From Methanoregulaceae archaeon (GTDB taxonomy: Archaea; Halobacteriota; Methanomicrobia; Methanomicrobiales; Methanospirillaceae), in the NCBI GenBank assembly GCA_015660885.1, contig JACTUB010000014.1, positions 1-64,000 on the forward strand: DNA of 64,000 bases. Reading direction: 5' to 3'. A program made the position numbers and the translations under genes. Every line of letters starts with the position of its first letter. Position 1 is the first letter of the stretch. The notes beneath the pieces were generated by a model that worked only from the letters and a program-made list of their open reading frames with translations, was not told where the DNA came from and did not search any database. Below are positions 1 to 7,629 of this stretch, one piece after another.

Positions 1-1333
1 TCGGGTTAACATTCATCTGTTTCTGGAAGGAGGTCTGGGACTGCCAGGTACCAGCATTAATCCCTAATACACCCCGGTAATGGGTCAACCCCCGGATGTG
101 AACGTGACCGGTGTGCAGGATTTCCGGCAAGGGGTCGATTATCAGCCTGTCAGTCTTTCCTGCAGCAATAGGGGTCCTGCGTCCATAGGCAGGAGCCAGA
201 TGTCGTCGCTGGAGCATCTCCTCCATCATAAGCCCGCTCTGTTCGTAGGATGCACCTGGAATCAACCCAATCATATCATCGATGGATCTGCCATGGTACA
301 TCAGTACACGCACCCCCTGGAGGTTTACGACTGCGGGATTTTCAACAAGGATACAATTTGACGGGAATTTTTGTGTGAACTGCCGGGGAATTACCGGCTG
401 AGGTTCTGCACCTCGGACCACGTCGTGATTACCGGGAGAAACGATAATTTTCATGCGGGAGGGAAGATCCCGCATCATTTTACCGAATGCATCATATTGC
501 TCATAAATATTTTTTATCACCAGTTCGTTTTCCTGACCGGGATAAATACCGATGCCATCGACAAGATCTCCGGCAATGAGGAGATACGAGAAATCAGAAT
601 CCGAAAGCCAGTCTGCGAACCGGTTCCAGCACTCTTCAAGAAATGTATCACTACCCACGTGAGTATCGGAGATAAAGACCGCTTTCCCCGGCAATTCGCT
701 TTTGTAGGGGGTATTGTCGATACGTATGTCCGGGCGGTAGAGCTGGTCTGCAAAAAAGATCTTCCCGTCACTGGAGAGTTTACCTTTCACCCCAATAACT
801 TCATCGTGGATAATGCGTTCTGCATCGGAGAAAACCGGACGATCTTTTCGGAAGAGAACCGGAATGCCTGCAGAAGAGTCCTCTATCTCAGCAATCCTGT
901 GACCATTTGTCGTTGTCTTCACTTCGGCAACCATGCCAATAATTGTACATTCTTCCTGACGGTAACGGCTATTCCTGGCAAGTGCCTCGATCGGCATCCC
1001 TCCGCACCGGCTGCGTATCATATTTCCGAGACGATTATACCGATCACGGAAATAATGAAGGTAATCACTGGTCCCGTTCACGCAGCCGGATGTTCCCGGG
1101 CTGCCGCTGATCACTTCAACTGAAGGGTCGGTCAGAAACCGTGTGCCCTCCCTCGTGGCATTCATGCCGGGAATATGTTTTGACGAAACTACAATAGTGT
1201 CTCCAGGAACCTGCGCGATTATTCGCCCGATGAGATCCGGCTCGTTCTGTTCCTGAATATAGCGCACGACATCCGGATGCACCTGCAGCTTTGTCTCGAG
1301 AAACTGGAGTGTTATCTGCTGTGCATCAAGCAT
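1..1333 (-). CDS. polB: DNA polymerase D small subunit DP1 (partial, C-terminus off the left edge)
   Basis: About 444 residues are visible. This is the exonuclease/phosphoesterase subunit of the euryarchaeal replicative polymerase PolD, which pairs with the large subunit DP2. An OB-fold-like stretch (about 125-200) precedes a calcineurin-like metallophosphatase domain with metal-binding motifs SDTHVGSD (about 222), AGDLVDG (about 253), PGNHD (about 299), YHGRS and GHVH (about 408); these support 3'-5' proofreading. Start chosen at the ATG at 1333: a TATA-like element lies about 27 bases upstream, fitting a leaderless transcript, and MLDAQQITLQFLE is a plausible N-terminus. An in-frame GTG six codons upstream is possible but less likely. 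The gene stands alone, divergent from the LysE-type exporter. The family assignment is secure from the ordered motifs; only the last part of the protein is missing. Confidence 0.95.
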   Translation of the reverse strand, partial: MLDAQQITLQFLETKLQVHPDVVRYIQEQNEPDLIGRIIAQVPGDTIVVSSKHIPGMNATREGTRFLTDPSVEVISGSPGTSGCVNGTSDYLHYFRDRYNRLGNMIRSRCGGMPIEALARNSRYRQEECTIIGMVAEVKTTTNGHRIAEIEDSSAGIPVLFRKDRPVFSDAERIIHDEVIGVKGKLSSDGKIFFADQLYRPDIRIDNTPYKSELPGKAVFISDTHVGSDTFLEECWNRFADWLSDSDFSYLLIAGDLVDGIGIYPGQENELVIKNIYEQYDAFGKMMRDLPSRMKIIVSPGNHDVVRGAEPQPVIPRQFTQKFPSNCILVENPAVVNLQGVRVLMYHGRSIDDMIGLIPGASYEQSGLMMEEMLQRRHLAPAYGRRTPIAAGKTDRLIIDPLPEILHTGHVHIRGLTHYRGVLGINAGTWQSQTSFQKQMNVNP

Positions 1334-1354
1334 GGATAGTATATTGGTCACAAA

Positions 1355-1364
1355 GAAAATATAG
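1355..1364 (-). promoter_or_regulatory. TATA box of polB
   Basis: On the minus strand this reads CTATATTTTC, centred about 27 bases before the ATG at 1333. That spacing matches archaeal TATA boxes for transcripts that begin at or very near the start codon. Confidence 0.5.
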
Positions 1365-1475
1365 GGTTTTATCTTTACACGCACACGCTGAAATGAATCT
1401 AGTATGGCTGATGTGGATGATTGATAATCGCATCAGACATAGATACTACCACGAAATTGCGGTTGACCCCTTTCT

Positions 1476-2090
1476 ATGTATGATATATTTCAGATGGTGA
1501 TCCTGGGTTTTGTTATCGGTCTGACCGGTGCGCTTGCACCAGGTCCGACCCTGGTCGCAACCATCAACGCATCTTTAAAGGGCGACTGGACGATCGGGTT
1601 GAAAATAACCCTGGGGCACGTGATCGTAGAACTTTTTCTCATTATCCTGATCCTTCTGGGATTGGCGACTGTTGCGCTTCCCTACACATCCGCGATTGGA
1701 GGAATTGGCGGAATTGCTCTGGTTGCATTCGGGGCATTCACGATAGCGGGAAGCAGGAAAGCAACTATGCATATCTCCACGATTAAATCGGTTGGCAACC
1801 CCTATCTGGCAGGACTGGTTACGAGTGCGGCAAACCCCTATTTCTGGATATGGTGGTTATCCATAGGAAGTGCGATGGTGATTGCGGGGCTTGAGGGAGG
1901 TTTGGTTCTTGCCGGAGCATTCATGATCGGGCACTGGACTGCAGATACCGCGTGGTACACGCTGGTATCAACCGGGGTGTCAAAAGGCAGGACCATACTT
2001 CCTGATACCGCATATCGGAAATTAATTGTATTCTGCGGGATTTTCCTCATCCTTTTTGGAATTTACTATATGTCACGTTCAGGGATCTGA
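1476..2090 (+). CDS. LysE/RhtB-family amino acid exporter
   Basis: This 204-residue polytopic membrane protein matches the usual size of the LysE/RhtB superfamily of amino acid and small metabolite exporters. Six hydrophobic segments are visible. The N-terminal GALAPGPTLVATINASLKGD corresponds to the family's conserved PGP-containing region, and NPYFWIWW (about 118-126) to its second conserved block. Two starts are possible, ATG at 1476 (MYDIFQMVILG) and ATG at 1494 (MVILGF). The shorter form begins directly in the first membrane segment. The substrate cannot be told from sequence. It is divergent from polB, with 90 bases before the signal peptidase. Confidence 0.85.
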   Translation: MYDIFQMVILGFVIGLTGALAPGPTLVATINASLKGDWTIGLKITLGHVIVELFLIILILLGLATVALPYTSAIGGIGGIALVAFGAFTIAGSRKATMHISTIKSVGNPYLAGLVTSAANPYFWIWWLSIGSAMVIAGLEGGLVLAGAFMIGHWTADTAWYTLVSTGVSKGRTILPDTAYRKLIVFCGIFLILFGIYYMSRSGI

Positions 2091-2180
2091 CCATGAACCC
2101 TTGCGGCATTTTAATATGCCTCATGGCAAATTATGAAAGGTTAATACAATAATAAAAAATCAGATAAAGGGCGTTAAGAA

Positions 2181-2888
2181 ATGGCAGATAACAATAATAA
2201 ACGGGATATCCGAACGCTGGTTGCACAATTCCGAAAAAGCGATCACTGGGCGGTGTCCCTTGCACGCGATCTTATCTGGATCGTGACAGTTGTTGGAGGA
2301 GTCGCTCTTGCCTTATTCCTGATCTGTGGTACCTGGCCCGCTGTTGTCACTATCGAATCCCAGAGTATGGTGCCTCACATGAATGTGGGAGATCTCGTGG
2401 TTGTTGTCCAGAAAGATCGGTATGGCCCTTTTGAAACATGGATAACTGGCAAACAGAGCGGCGAAATAAAGTATTCAGATTACGGCGATGTTATTATCTA
2501 CAAGCCGAATGGTCTCACCAGCGTTCATCCGATTATCCATAGAGCAATACAATACGTGGACAACGAACCGGTTACTGAAATCAAAGGGATGAAACTTATG
2601 AGAAATTATACCCCGCCACATGCGGGATACATCACATGGGGGGATAATAACCCCAGTCCAGACCAGGGTATCAATTATCCGGGTATTGGGATCATCGAAC
2701 CAGTAAAGGAAGATTGGATAGTCGGAAAGGCCCTATTTTCCGTTCCATTGGTAGGTTATCTTCCGCTTCATATTGTCGAGGTAACCATCATCGTTGTCGC
2801 CATCATGGTCCTTCATGAGTTGTACTTGTCCTCTCATGAAAATAAAAAGGGTAAGCAGCCAAAAAAAAGCGGAAAAAAGCAGCGCTAG
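2181..2888 (+). CDS. Archaeal signal peptidase I (S26B type)
   Basis: This 235-residue membrane peptidase removes signal peptides from Sec-exported proteins outside the cytoplasmic membrane. A membrane segment (about 30-50) precedes the serine motif ESQSMVPHMNVGD, giving catalytic Ser62. HPIIHRA follows, with His120 where bacterial enzymes carry Lys, the hallmark of the archaeal/ER S26B branch. TWGDNN (about 152-158) provides the conserved GD(N) block. A second membrane segment (about 198-218) and a Lys-rich cytoplasmic tail close the protein. It is followed 15 bases later by cofH, although the functions are unrelated. The start is supported by an upstream AT-rich promoter-like stretch. Confidence 0.93.
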   Translation: MADNNNKRDIRTLVAQFRKSDHWAVSLARDLIWIVTVVGGVALALFLICGTWPAVVTIESQSMVPHMNVGDLVVVVQKDRYGPFETWITGKQSGEIKYSDYGDVIIYKPNGLTSVHPIIHRAIQYVDNEPVTEIKGMKLMRNYTPPHAGYITWGDNNPSPDQGINYPGIGIIEPVKEDWIVGKALFSVPLVGYLPLHIVEVTIIVVAIMVLHELYLSSHENKKGKQPKKSGKKQR

Positions 2889-2903
2889 CTCCTTTCGGTT
2901 GTT

Positions 2904-3989
2904 ATGACAGAGATTTCGCACCTCCTTTCAGATGTAATCAGTGGGCATCGCCTTACTGTGGATGAAGCAACACGGCTCCTGAACACACAAGACCGGGATG
3001 TTCTCCGGATTGCATCTGCTGCAGATGAGATTCGTGAGCGTCGCACAGGAAATGTTGTAACCTATGTCAAAAACCAGAACCTGCATGTGACCAATATATG
3101 TAAGAACCTGTGCGGCTTCTGTAGCTTTGGCAGGAGTGCAGATGATCAAGGGGCTTACTGCAATGATAAAGCAACAATTCAGGAAAAAGCGCGTCTCGCC
3201 CTTAAACGTGGCGTCACTGAAATCTGTCTGCTGAGTGGAGTACATCCCGATTTTTCCGTTGACTCGTACTGTGATATACTTACATGGGTGCTTGAAATAG
3301 GACCGCATATACACCTCCATGCATTCAGCCCTGACGAAGTCTCCCATGCAGCATGCAAAAGCAATCTTCCCAGTGCTGAAGTACTTGCGCGATTAAAGTC
3401 TGCAGGTCTTGGCTCGCTTCAGGGTACAGCAGCGGAGATCCTTGTCGACTCTGTGAGAAAGGTGATCTGTCCCCGGAAACTCGACACGGCTGAATGGGTG
3501 AGAATAATTAAAGAAGCGAACTCTCTGGGGATTCCATCAACTGCAACAATCATGTACGGATCGTATGAGACAGCAAAAGATCAGGCAGAGCACTTGGGGA
3601 TCCTCCGCAGTATTCAGGACGAAACCCACGGCTTTACGGAACTGGTTCCCCTTTCTTATCTCCATATCAATACACCTCTCTATAAAAAGGGTATCACCCG
3701 CGCTGGTGCAACCGGCCGTGAGGACCTGCTGATGATTGCTGTCTCCCGGCTATTCCTGGATAATTTCGACAATATACAGGTTCCATGGGGTAAGCTGGGA
3801 CTTAAAATGACACAGATGATGCTGTTGGCCGGAGGTAATGATCTTGCCGGCACCATGTTCTCAGATGATGTCTCTACAAATGCAGGGGCAAAAGATGCAG
3901 ATTATCTTGATCCGATAATCATGGAACGTATGGTATCAGACCTGGGAAGAACCCTGACAGAACGCACAACTCTCTACGGACCGGTATAA
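2904..3989 (+). CDS. cofH: FO synthase subunit 2, first of two cofH paralogues
   Basis: This 361-residue radical SAM enzyme would act with CofG to make 7,8-didemethyl-8-hydroxy-5-deazariboflavin (FO), the chromophore of coenzyme F420. The CX3CX2C [4Fe-4S] motif is seen at Cys66, Cys70 and Cys73 (CKNLCGFC), followed by the family's LSGVHPD and LGSLQGTAAEILVD blocks and a full C-terminal CofH region. A second, closely similar copy lies 0.5 kb downstream on the same strand. MqnC/MqnE and CofG belong to the same superfamily, but the C-terminal WVKLG-like region and overall length fit CofH best. Nothing conserved appears to be missing. Confidence 0.88.
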   Translation: MTEISHLLSDVISGHRLTVDEATRLLNTQDRDVLRIASAADEIRERRTGNVVTYVKNQNLHVTNICKNLCGFCSFGRSADDQGAYCNDKATIQEKARLALKRGVTEICLLSGVHPDFSVDSYCDILTWVLEIGPHIHLHAFSPDEVSHAACKSNLPSAEVLARLKSAGLGSLQGTAAEILVDSVRKVICPRKLDTAEWVRIIKEANSLGIPSTATIMYGSYETAKDQAEHLGILRSIQDETHGFTELVPLSYLHINTPLYKKGITRAGATGREDLLMIAVSRLFLDNFDNIQVPWGKLGLKMTQMMLLAGGNDLAGTMFSDDVSTNAGAKDADYLDPIIMERMVSDLGRTLTERTTLYGPV

Positions 3990-4056
3990 TAAGCAAAAAT
4001 AACGCACGCGCCACATAAAAAAGTCCAACCGGAAACCCGGGATTTTTAAAAAGATA

Positions 4057-4356
4057 TCAAAGAAGTTCCAGTGCCTGCCGTCCGGTCATCCCGGCCCGGA
4101 TCCCCCTCCCTAATGCTGAACGGTTTGCTTCCTTTATTATCCCGTTAAGAATATCGTCGGTATCTACAATTGAAGGTCCGATTGAGGGTCTCACTTTGGC
4201 TGCGGGATAGCTGAACGAATCAAGTGCAGCGACATCAAACGCTCCGCATCCTACCATCCCTACGTCGGTCATTACAGCAACAAGATTCGCCGGTCCCAGC
4301 GGGATAATATACCCGTCTGCAATTTTCCGGGTCAGTGATACCTTAACCTGCTCCAT
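4057..4356 (-). CDS. DUF1805 (YunC-like) protein
   Basis: This 99-residue soluble protein resembles the DUF1805/YunC family, whose function is not known. Recognisable are the GYIIPLGPANLVAVMTD strand-turn region, the GMVGCGAFDVAALD core and the C-terminal GMTGRQALELL ending. The start is set at the ATG at 4356 because GGAGAG lies about five bases upstream. A longer in-frame version from 4410 would add 18 residues unlike the family. It sits between and opposite to the two cofH genes, and any link to F420 synthesis is speculation from position only. Confidence 0.75.
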   Translation of the reverse strand: MEQVKVSLTRKIADGYIIPLGPANLVAVMTDVGMVGCGAFDVAALDSFSYPAAKVRPSIGPSIVDTDDILNGIIKEANRSALGRGIRAGMTGRQALELL

Positions 4357-4472
4357 ATCTCTCTCCTGTAGTGATGGTTGGCGCAGAGGAATAATAATCA
4401 TGTGGCACAAGAATACGATACCTTTACTTTATCCGGACGCTACACTGCCTGAAGAATTATCCGGAGCGAGCT

Positions 4473-5561
4473 ATGGAGAAACACCTGAGGATACTGCTGG
4501 ATGATGTGAAAAACGGCCACCGGCTGAGCGAAGACGAAGCATCGGATCTATTCAGGGTCCGGAATCGACATATATGGGAGATTGCAACGGCTGCAGATGA
4601 GATGCGTGAAGAACGGGCCGGAAACGCAGTCACCTATGTCAGGAACCAGAATATCAATGTTACCAACCTCTGCGTCAATGCCTGCGGTTTCTGCGGTTTT
4701 TCAAAAAAACCCGGTGATGACGGAATCTATTTTCATGACAGGTCAGAGATCCGGAAAAAAGCGGCACTTGCAAAAACACGCGAAGTTACCGAGATTTGTA
4801 CGGTCAGCGGGCTCCACCCGGATTTTAATGCACAGTCCTATTGTGATGTCTACCGTTGGATCTGTGAGGCTGCACCCGGTGTCCACCTTCATGCAGGCAA
4901 CCCGATGGAAGTCGCATATGCTGCCAGAAAAAGCCATATGAGCACGGAAGAGGTGCTGATTATGATGAAGGAGGCAGGACTCGGGTCGATGTGCGGGACT
5001 GCAGCGGAGATCCTTGTGAATGCGATCCGTAAAAAAATCTGCGCACAGAAGATTTCAACGGAGGAATGGGTGCGCATAATCAAGGAAGCGCATAGCCTGG
5101 GTATTCCAACAACTGCTACAATCATGTATGGTCACTGTGAGAGTGTTGAAGACCAGGTGCAGCACCTTGCAATTCTTCGAAAAATTCAGGACGAGACGCG
5201 CGGATTTACAGAATTTGTTCCGCTTTCATTTATTCACATGAATACTCCGATATTCCGGCAGAAACTCGCGCGGGCAGGGGCGACCGGGAGAGAAGATCTC
5301 CTGATGGTGGCGGTTGCCCGGCTCTATCTGGACAATTTCCGGAACATACAGGTCTCCTGGGTTAAAGAAGGAATCAAGCTGGCCCAGTTAAGCTTGGTCG
5401 CAGGTGCCAATGATCTTGGGGGGACCATGTTTGAAGAGAGCATCTCAAAAGGGGCTGGTGCAACCAATACCGATTACCTTGACCCGGCAGAGATGCAGCG
5501 TGTGGCAGAGGATGTAGGCCGGACACTCAAACGCCGTACGACGCTCTATGACCTTGTCTGA
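4473..5561 (+). CDS. cofH: FO synthase subunit 2, second cofH paralogue
   Basis: This 362-residue radical SAM protein is collinear with the copy at 2904-3989. CX3CX2C is intact at Cys67, Cys71 and Cys74 (CVNACGFC). Shared blocks include ADEMRE, TEICTVSGLHPDF, GSMCGTAAEIL, WVRIIKEAHSLGIPTTATIMYG and RTTLYDLV at the end. A GGAGCGAG ribosome-binding site precedes the ATG. The paralogues differ at many sites: for example LHAGNPMEVAYAARKS here against LHAFSPDEVSHAACKS in the first copy. Both look functional, so divergence of role is possible. The FO synthase assignment follows the family; which copy does the main reaction is unknown. Confidence 0.87.
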   Translation: MEKHLRILLDDVKNGHRLSEDEASDLFRVRNRHIWEIATAADEMREERAGNAVTYVRNQNINVTNLCVNACGFCGFSKKPGDDGIYFHDRSEIRKKAALAKTREVTEICTVSGLHPDFNAQSYCDVYRWICEAAPGVHLHAGNPMEVAYAARKSHMSTEEVLIMMKEAGLGSMCGTAAEILVNAIRKKICAQKISTEEWVRIIKEAHSLGIPTTATIMYGHCESVEDQVQHLAILRKIQDETRGFTEFVPLSFIHMNTPIFRQKLARAGATGREDLLMVAVARLYLDNFRNIQVSWVKEGIKLAQLSLVAGANDLGGTMFEESISKGAGATNTDYLDPAEMQRVAEDVGRTLKRRTTLYDLV

Positions 5562-5984
5562 ATGGAAACGATCCTAAGCATTTGGTGCATCAGCAGGATG
5601 GTTATGTGAAGAATCGATCGGGAGATCACCAACCACTCCGAAATCGAATCGATCCTGACCGATGTGTTTACAGAACTGGCGGTCGGCTTCGGCTATGTTG
5701 AAGGAAAAATTTACTTTCATTCAGCTATGGCCGGAAAAAATTAACGGTGCTGCTTTGAGGTCGACCAGTGCGATATAATAATACGCCATGAAAATGCGGT
5801 ACCGGAGTGGAATCGGTTTTGGCAGGGGTTGTTTCGTTGAAGACAGTGAGGAGAAGAAAAAGGGCTTAAACTGTATCATACACCATTAGGGGGCGGAACA
5901 CACCAGTTTTCCGATGAGGATATCATGAATGTCTGTGTCATCAGGATCGATATTGACTCAATGACAGGAAAAAAGCACGATTGA
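5562..5984 (+). pseudogene. Decayed gene of unknown family
   Basis: No intact frame covers this stretch, but protein-like pieces lie end to end on the plus strand. The first (about 5610-5741) reads IDREITNHSEIESILTDV then GYVEGKIYFHSAMAGKN. After an in-frame TAA at 5742 the same frame continues with CFEVDQCDIIIRHENAVPEW and WNRFWQGLFR to a TGA at 5838. The reading then moves one frame (EDSEEKKKGLNCIIHH, TAG at 5887) and back again (GGGTHQFSDEDIMNV, then VIRIDIDSMTGKKHD, TGA at 5982). Two nonsense codons and two compensating frameshifts indicate a dead gene. The family was not recognised. Confidence 0.6.
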
Positions 5985-6005
5985 GGGGCTCAGCAGCTTG
6001 GGGGA

Positions 6006-6560
6006 TCAATCGTGATGGCGTTTAATAAGGTGGGTAATTTTATCTCCGATTTTCTGGGCTTTTGCCACGGCATCCTGATCGTTGAGAACCTCTCCCTCCT
6101 CATATCCCGTTCCTGTAACGGATCCCAGTGACGAAAATTCGTGTGCTCCCAGAAATCCCTCCAGTGTCTGAATAGTGCGGTTTGCGCCTTTTTGTGCCTG
6201 TACTGCCACCGCGATACCCTTGCGCCCTGCCAGCTTCCGATCATGATAGAGCGAATATGTGCGGTCTATGAAATTTTTTAGGTGCCCGCATACATCATAG
6301 TAATAAGTTGGTGAACCGATAACAAGCACATCACAGTTGAGAATTTTATCGGCTACTTCGCTCCAGTCATCGTTTTCGATTACACACCACTTCTTCTCCT
6401 TGCACTTCTCACAACCGAGGCAAGGAAGGATTTTTTTCCCTGCCAGAGAAACAAATTCTGTTTTAATCCCTTCCCCCGCACAGCGATTGAGAATAACCTT
6501 TACGAGCTGTGCTGTATTGCCATCCTTTCGCATGCTCCCCGATAATCCGAGAACCTTCAT
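6006..6560 (-). CDS. Iron-sulfur flavoprotein (NADPH-dependent FMN reductase family)
   Basis: This 184-residue flavodoxin-fold protein begins MKVLGLSGSMRKDGNT, the FMN phosphate-binding loop. The compact cysteine motif CLGCEKCKEKKWC (Cys47, 50, 53, 59; CX2CX2CX5C) is typical of the methanogen iron-sulfur flavoproteins, which carry an FMN and a [4Fe-4S] cluster and are linked to oxygen and peroxide reduction. SPTYYYDVCGHLKNFIDRTY supplies the second FMN-contacting block. It is one of four such proteins in the window. The gene stands alone, 15 bases downstream of the DUF123 gene on the same strand, so co-transcription is possible. Confidence 0.88.
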   Translation of the reverse strand: MKVLGLSGSMRKDGNTAQLVKVILNRCAGEGIKTEFVSLAGKKILPCLGCEKCKEKKWCVIENDDWSEVADKILNCDVLVIGSPTYYYDVCGHLKNFIDRTYSLYHDRKLAGRKGIAVAVQAQKGANRTIQTLEGFLGAHEFSSLGSVTGTGYEEGEVLNDQDAVAKAQKIGDKITHLIKRHHD

Positions 6561-6574
6561 ATGTTATCCTGCAC

Positions 6575-7009
6575 TCAGGAGCTCATGATTGTTTTGATGG
6601 GAATAAGGGAAAATTTCTGGAATGCTATGATGATCTCTTCTCCAGGATTATGCTGCCGATAGAAGAGGTGCGATGGGCAGGAGCAGTCACTGCAGCCAAA
6701 GTCCGGGACTCCAGAACCAATAAGTGCCTGAGCAAGTCTGCATTCCGCCCGCTCCTGGGTGACCGCATAGATTGCGTACCTGAGAGAAAAATCAGGATTA
6801 GTGAGGAGATAATCCACGTGCCATTTTGGCCGTTTGTCGTGGAGACGGGCGAGCGAAATATGGCGGCGGAGCCGTTGTAACCCGCCACTCCCGAGAGCTG
6901 ATCCAATATAGATGTGCCAACCCGCAGGGAAAGTGAGATCTCCCAGTGCACCGATACGGATCGTGCAGGCCGGATTTTTAAAAACGAGGCAGTAAATTCC
7001 CTTATCCAT
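6575..7009 (-). CDS. DUF123 (GIY-YIG-like) protein
   Basis: This 144-residue protein matches DUF123, a small domain related in fold to GIY-YIG nucleases. It is found alone or fused to endonuclease III in archaea. Visible are GIYCLVF at the start, WHIYIGSALGSGGLQRLRRH (about 31-50), KRPKWHVDYLLT and the late CSCPSHLFYR cysteine/serine stretch. The start overlaps the end of the upstream MBL gene by eight bases, so the two are probably one transcript. Nuclease activity is a family-based inference only. Confidence 0.82.
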   Translation of the reverse strand: MDKGIYCLVFKNPACTIRIGALGDLTFPAGWHIYIGSALGSGGLQRLRRHISLARLHDKRPKWHVDYLLTNPDFSLRYAIYAVTQERAECRLAQALIGSGVPDFGCSDCSCPSHLFYRQHNPGEEIIIAFQKFSLIPIKTIMSS

Positions 7010-7604
7010 AGCCGCTTTTCATAAGTCCCCGTGCGGCAGCGATGTGTCTGCTGCCGCCGTGTTCGACCGGTTCTCCATGACCCGGATAAATCCCTTCAAC
7101 ATCAAGAAGCGAGAGACGGTCAAGCGACCGTGCAAGTTCGTTCCGGCTCCCCCCGGGAAAATCGTAGCGCCCGAAACAACCATCTGTAAAAACCGTATCT
7201 CCACTGATAAGCACAAGATCCCGCTCGGAAAAGAGGCAAATGCTCCCCGGTGTATGACCGGGTGTATGAAGGACCTTTAATTCCCCGATAATATCACCCT
7301 CACCAAGCACGATATCGGGGATAATACCGGGAGAACGAGCACCAAAATGCATTGACAGGCTCCAGGTGTCATCAACAAGCCCTCTCGCATCGTTTTTATG
7401 AATGGCAACCTTTGCCTTACACATATGGGCGATCTCTTTCACCCGGGCAGTATGATCAAAGTGGCAGTGAGTCAGGACAATTGTGTCGATTTCGTCTTTG
7501 TATGGCCTGATGGCCATTGGCATAACGCCCGCGTCAACGAGAATCGTGCCGAAAATATAGGAGTTCGCATAGCCCGACTGTTCGGGAATCCATCTCACCT
7601 GCAT
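7002..7604 (-). CDS. MBL-fold metallo-hydrolase
   Basis: This 200-residue metallo-beta-lactamase-fold enzyme is of the glyoxalase II-like type. The zinc ligands are visible in order: THCHFDH (His46, His48, Asp50, His51), HTPGHTPGS (about 111), SGDTVF (about 133) and PGHGE (about 175). Thiol-ester or other hydrolase activity is typical; the substrate is not deducible. The ATG at 7604 (MQVRWIPEQ) is preferred over a TTG two codons upstream. It is divergent from thiC with only about 25 bases between the start codons, so the promoters must overlap or lie within coding sequence. It overlaps the DUF123 gene downstream. Confidence 0.88.
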   Translation of the reverse strand: MQVRWIPEQSGYANSYIFGTILVDAGVMPMAIRPYKDEIDTIVLTHCHFDHTARVKEIAHMCKAKVAIHKNDARGLVDDTWSLSMHFGARSPGIIPDIVLGEGDIIGELKVLHTPGHTPGSICLFSERDLVLISGDTVFTDGCFGRYDFPGGSRNELARSLDRLSLLDVEGIYPGHGEPVEHGGSRHIAAARGLMKSGYG

Positions 7605-7629
7605 GCACAATAATAAGGACTCCCGACAG

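Noticed and set aside
371..1123. A 250-codon open frame on the plus strand
   Set aside because: It is antisense to the polB metallophosphatase motifs, which are convincingly coding; the plus frame is Cys/His-rich without a family.
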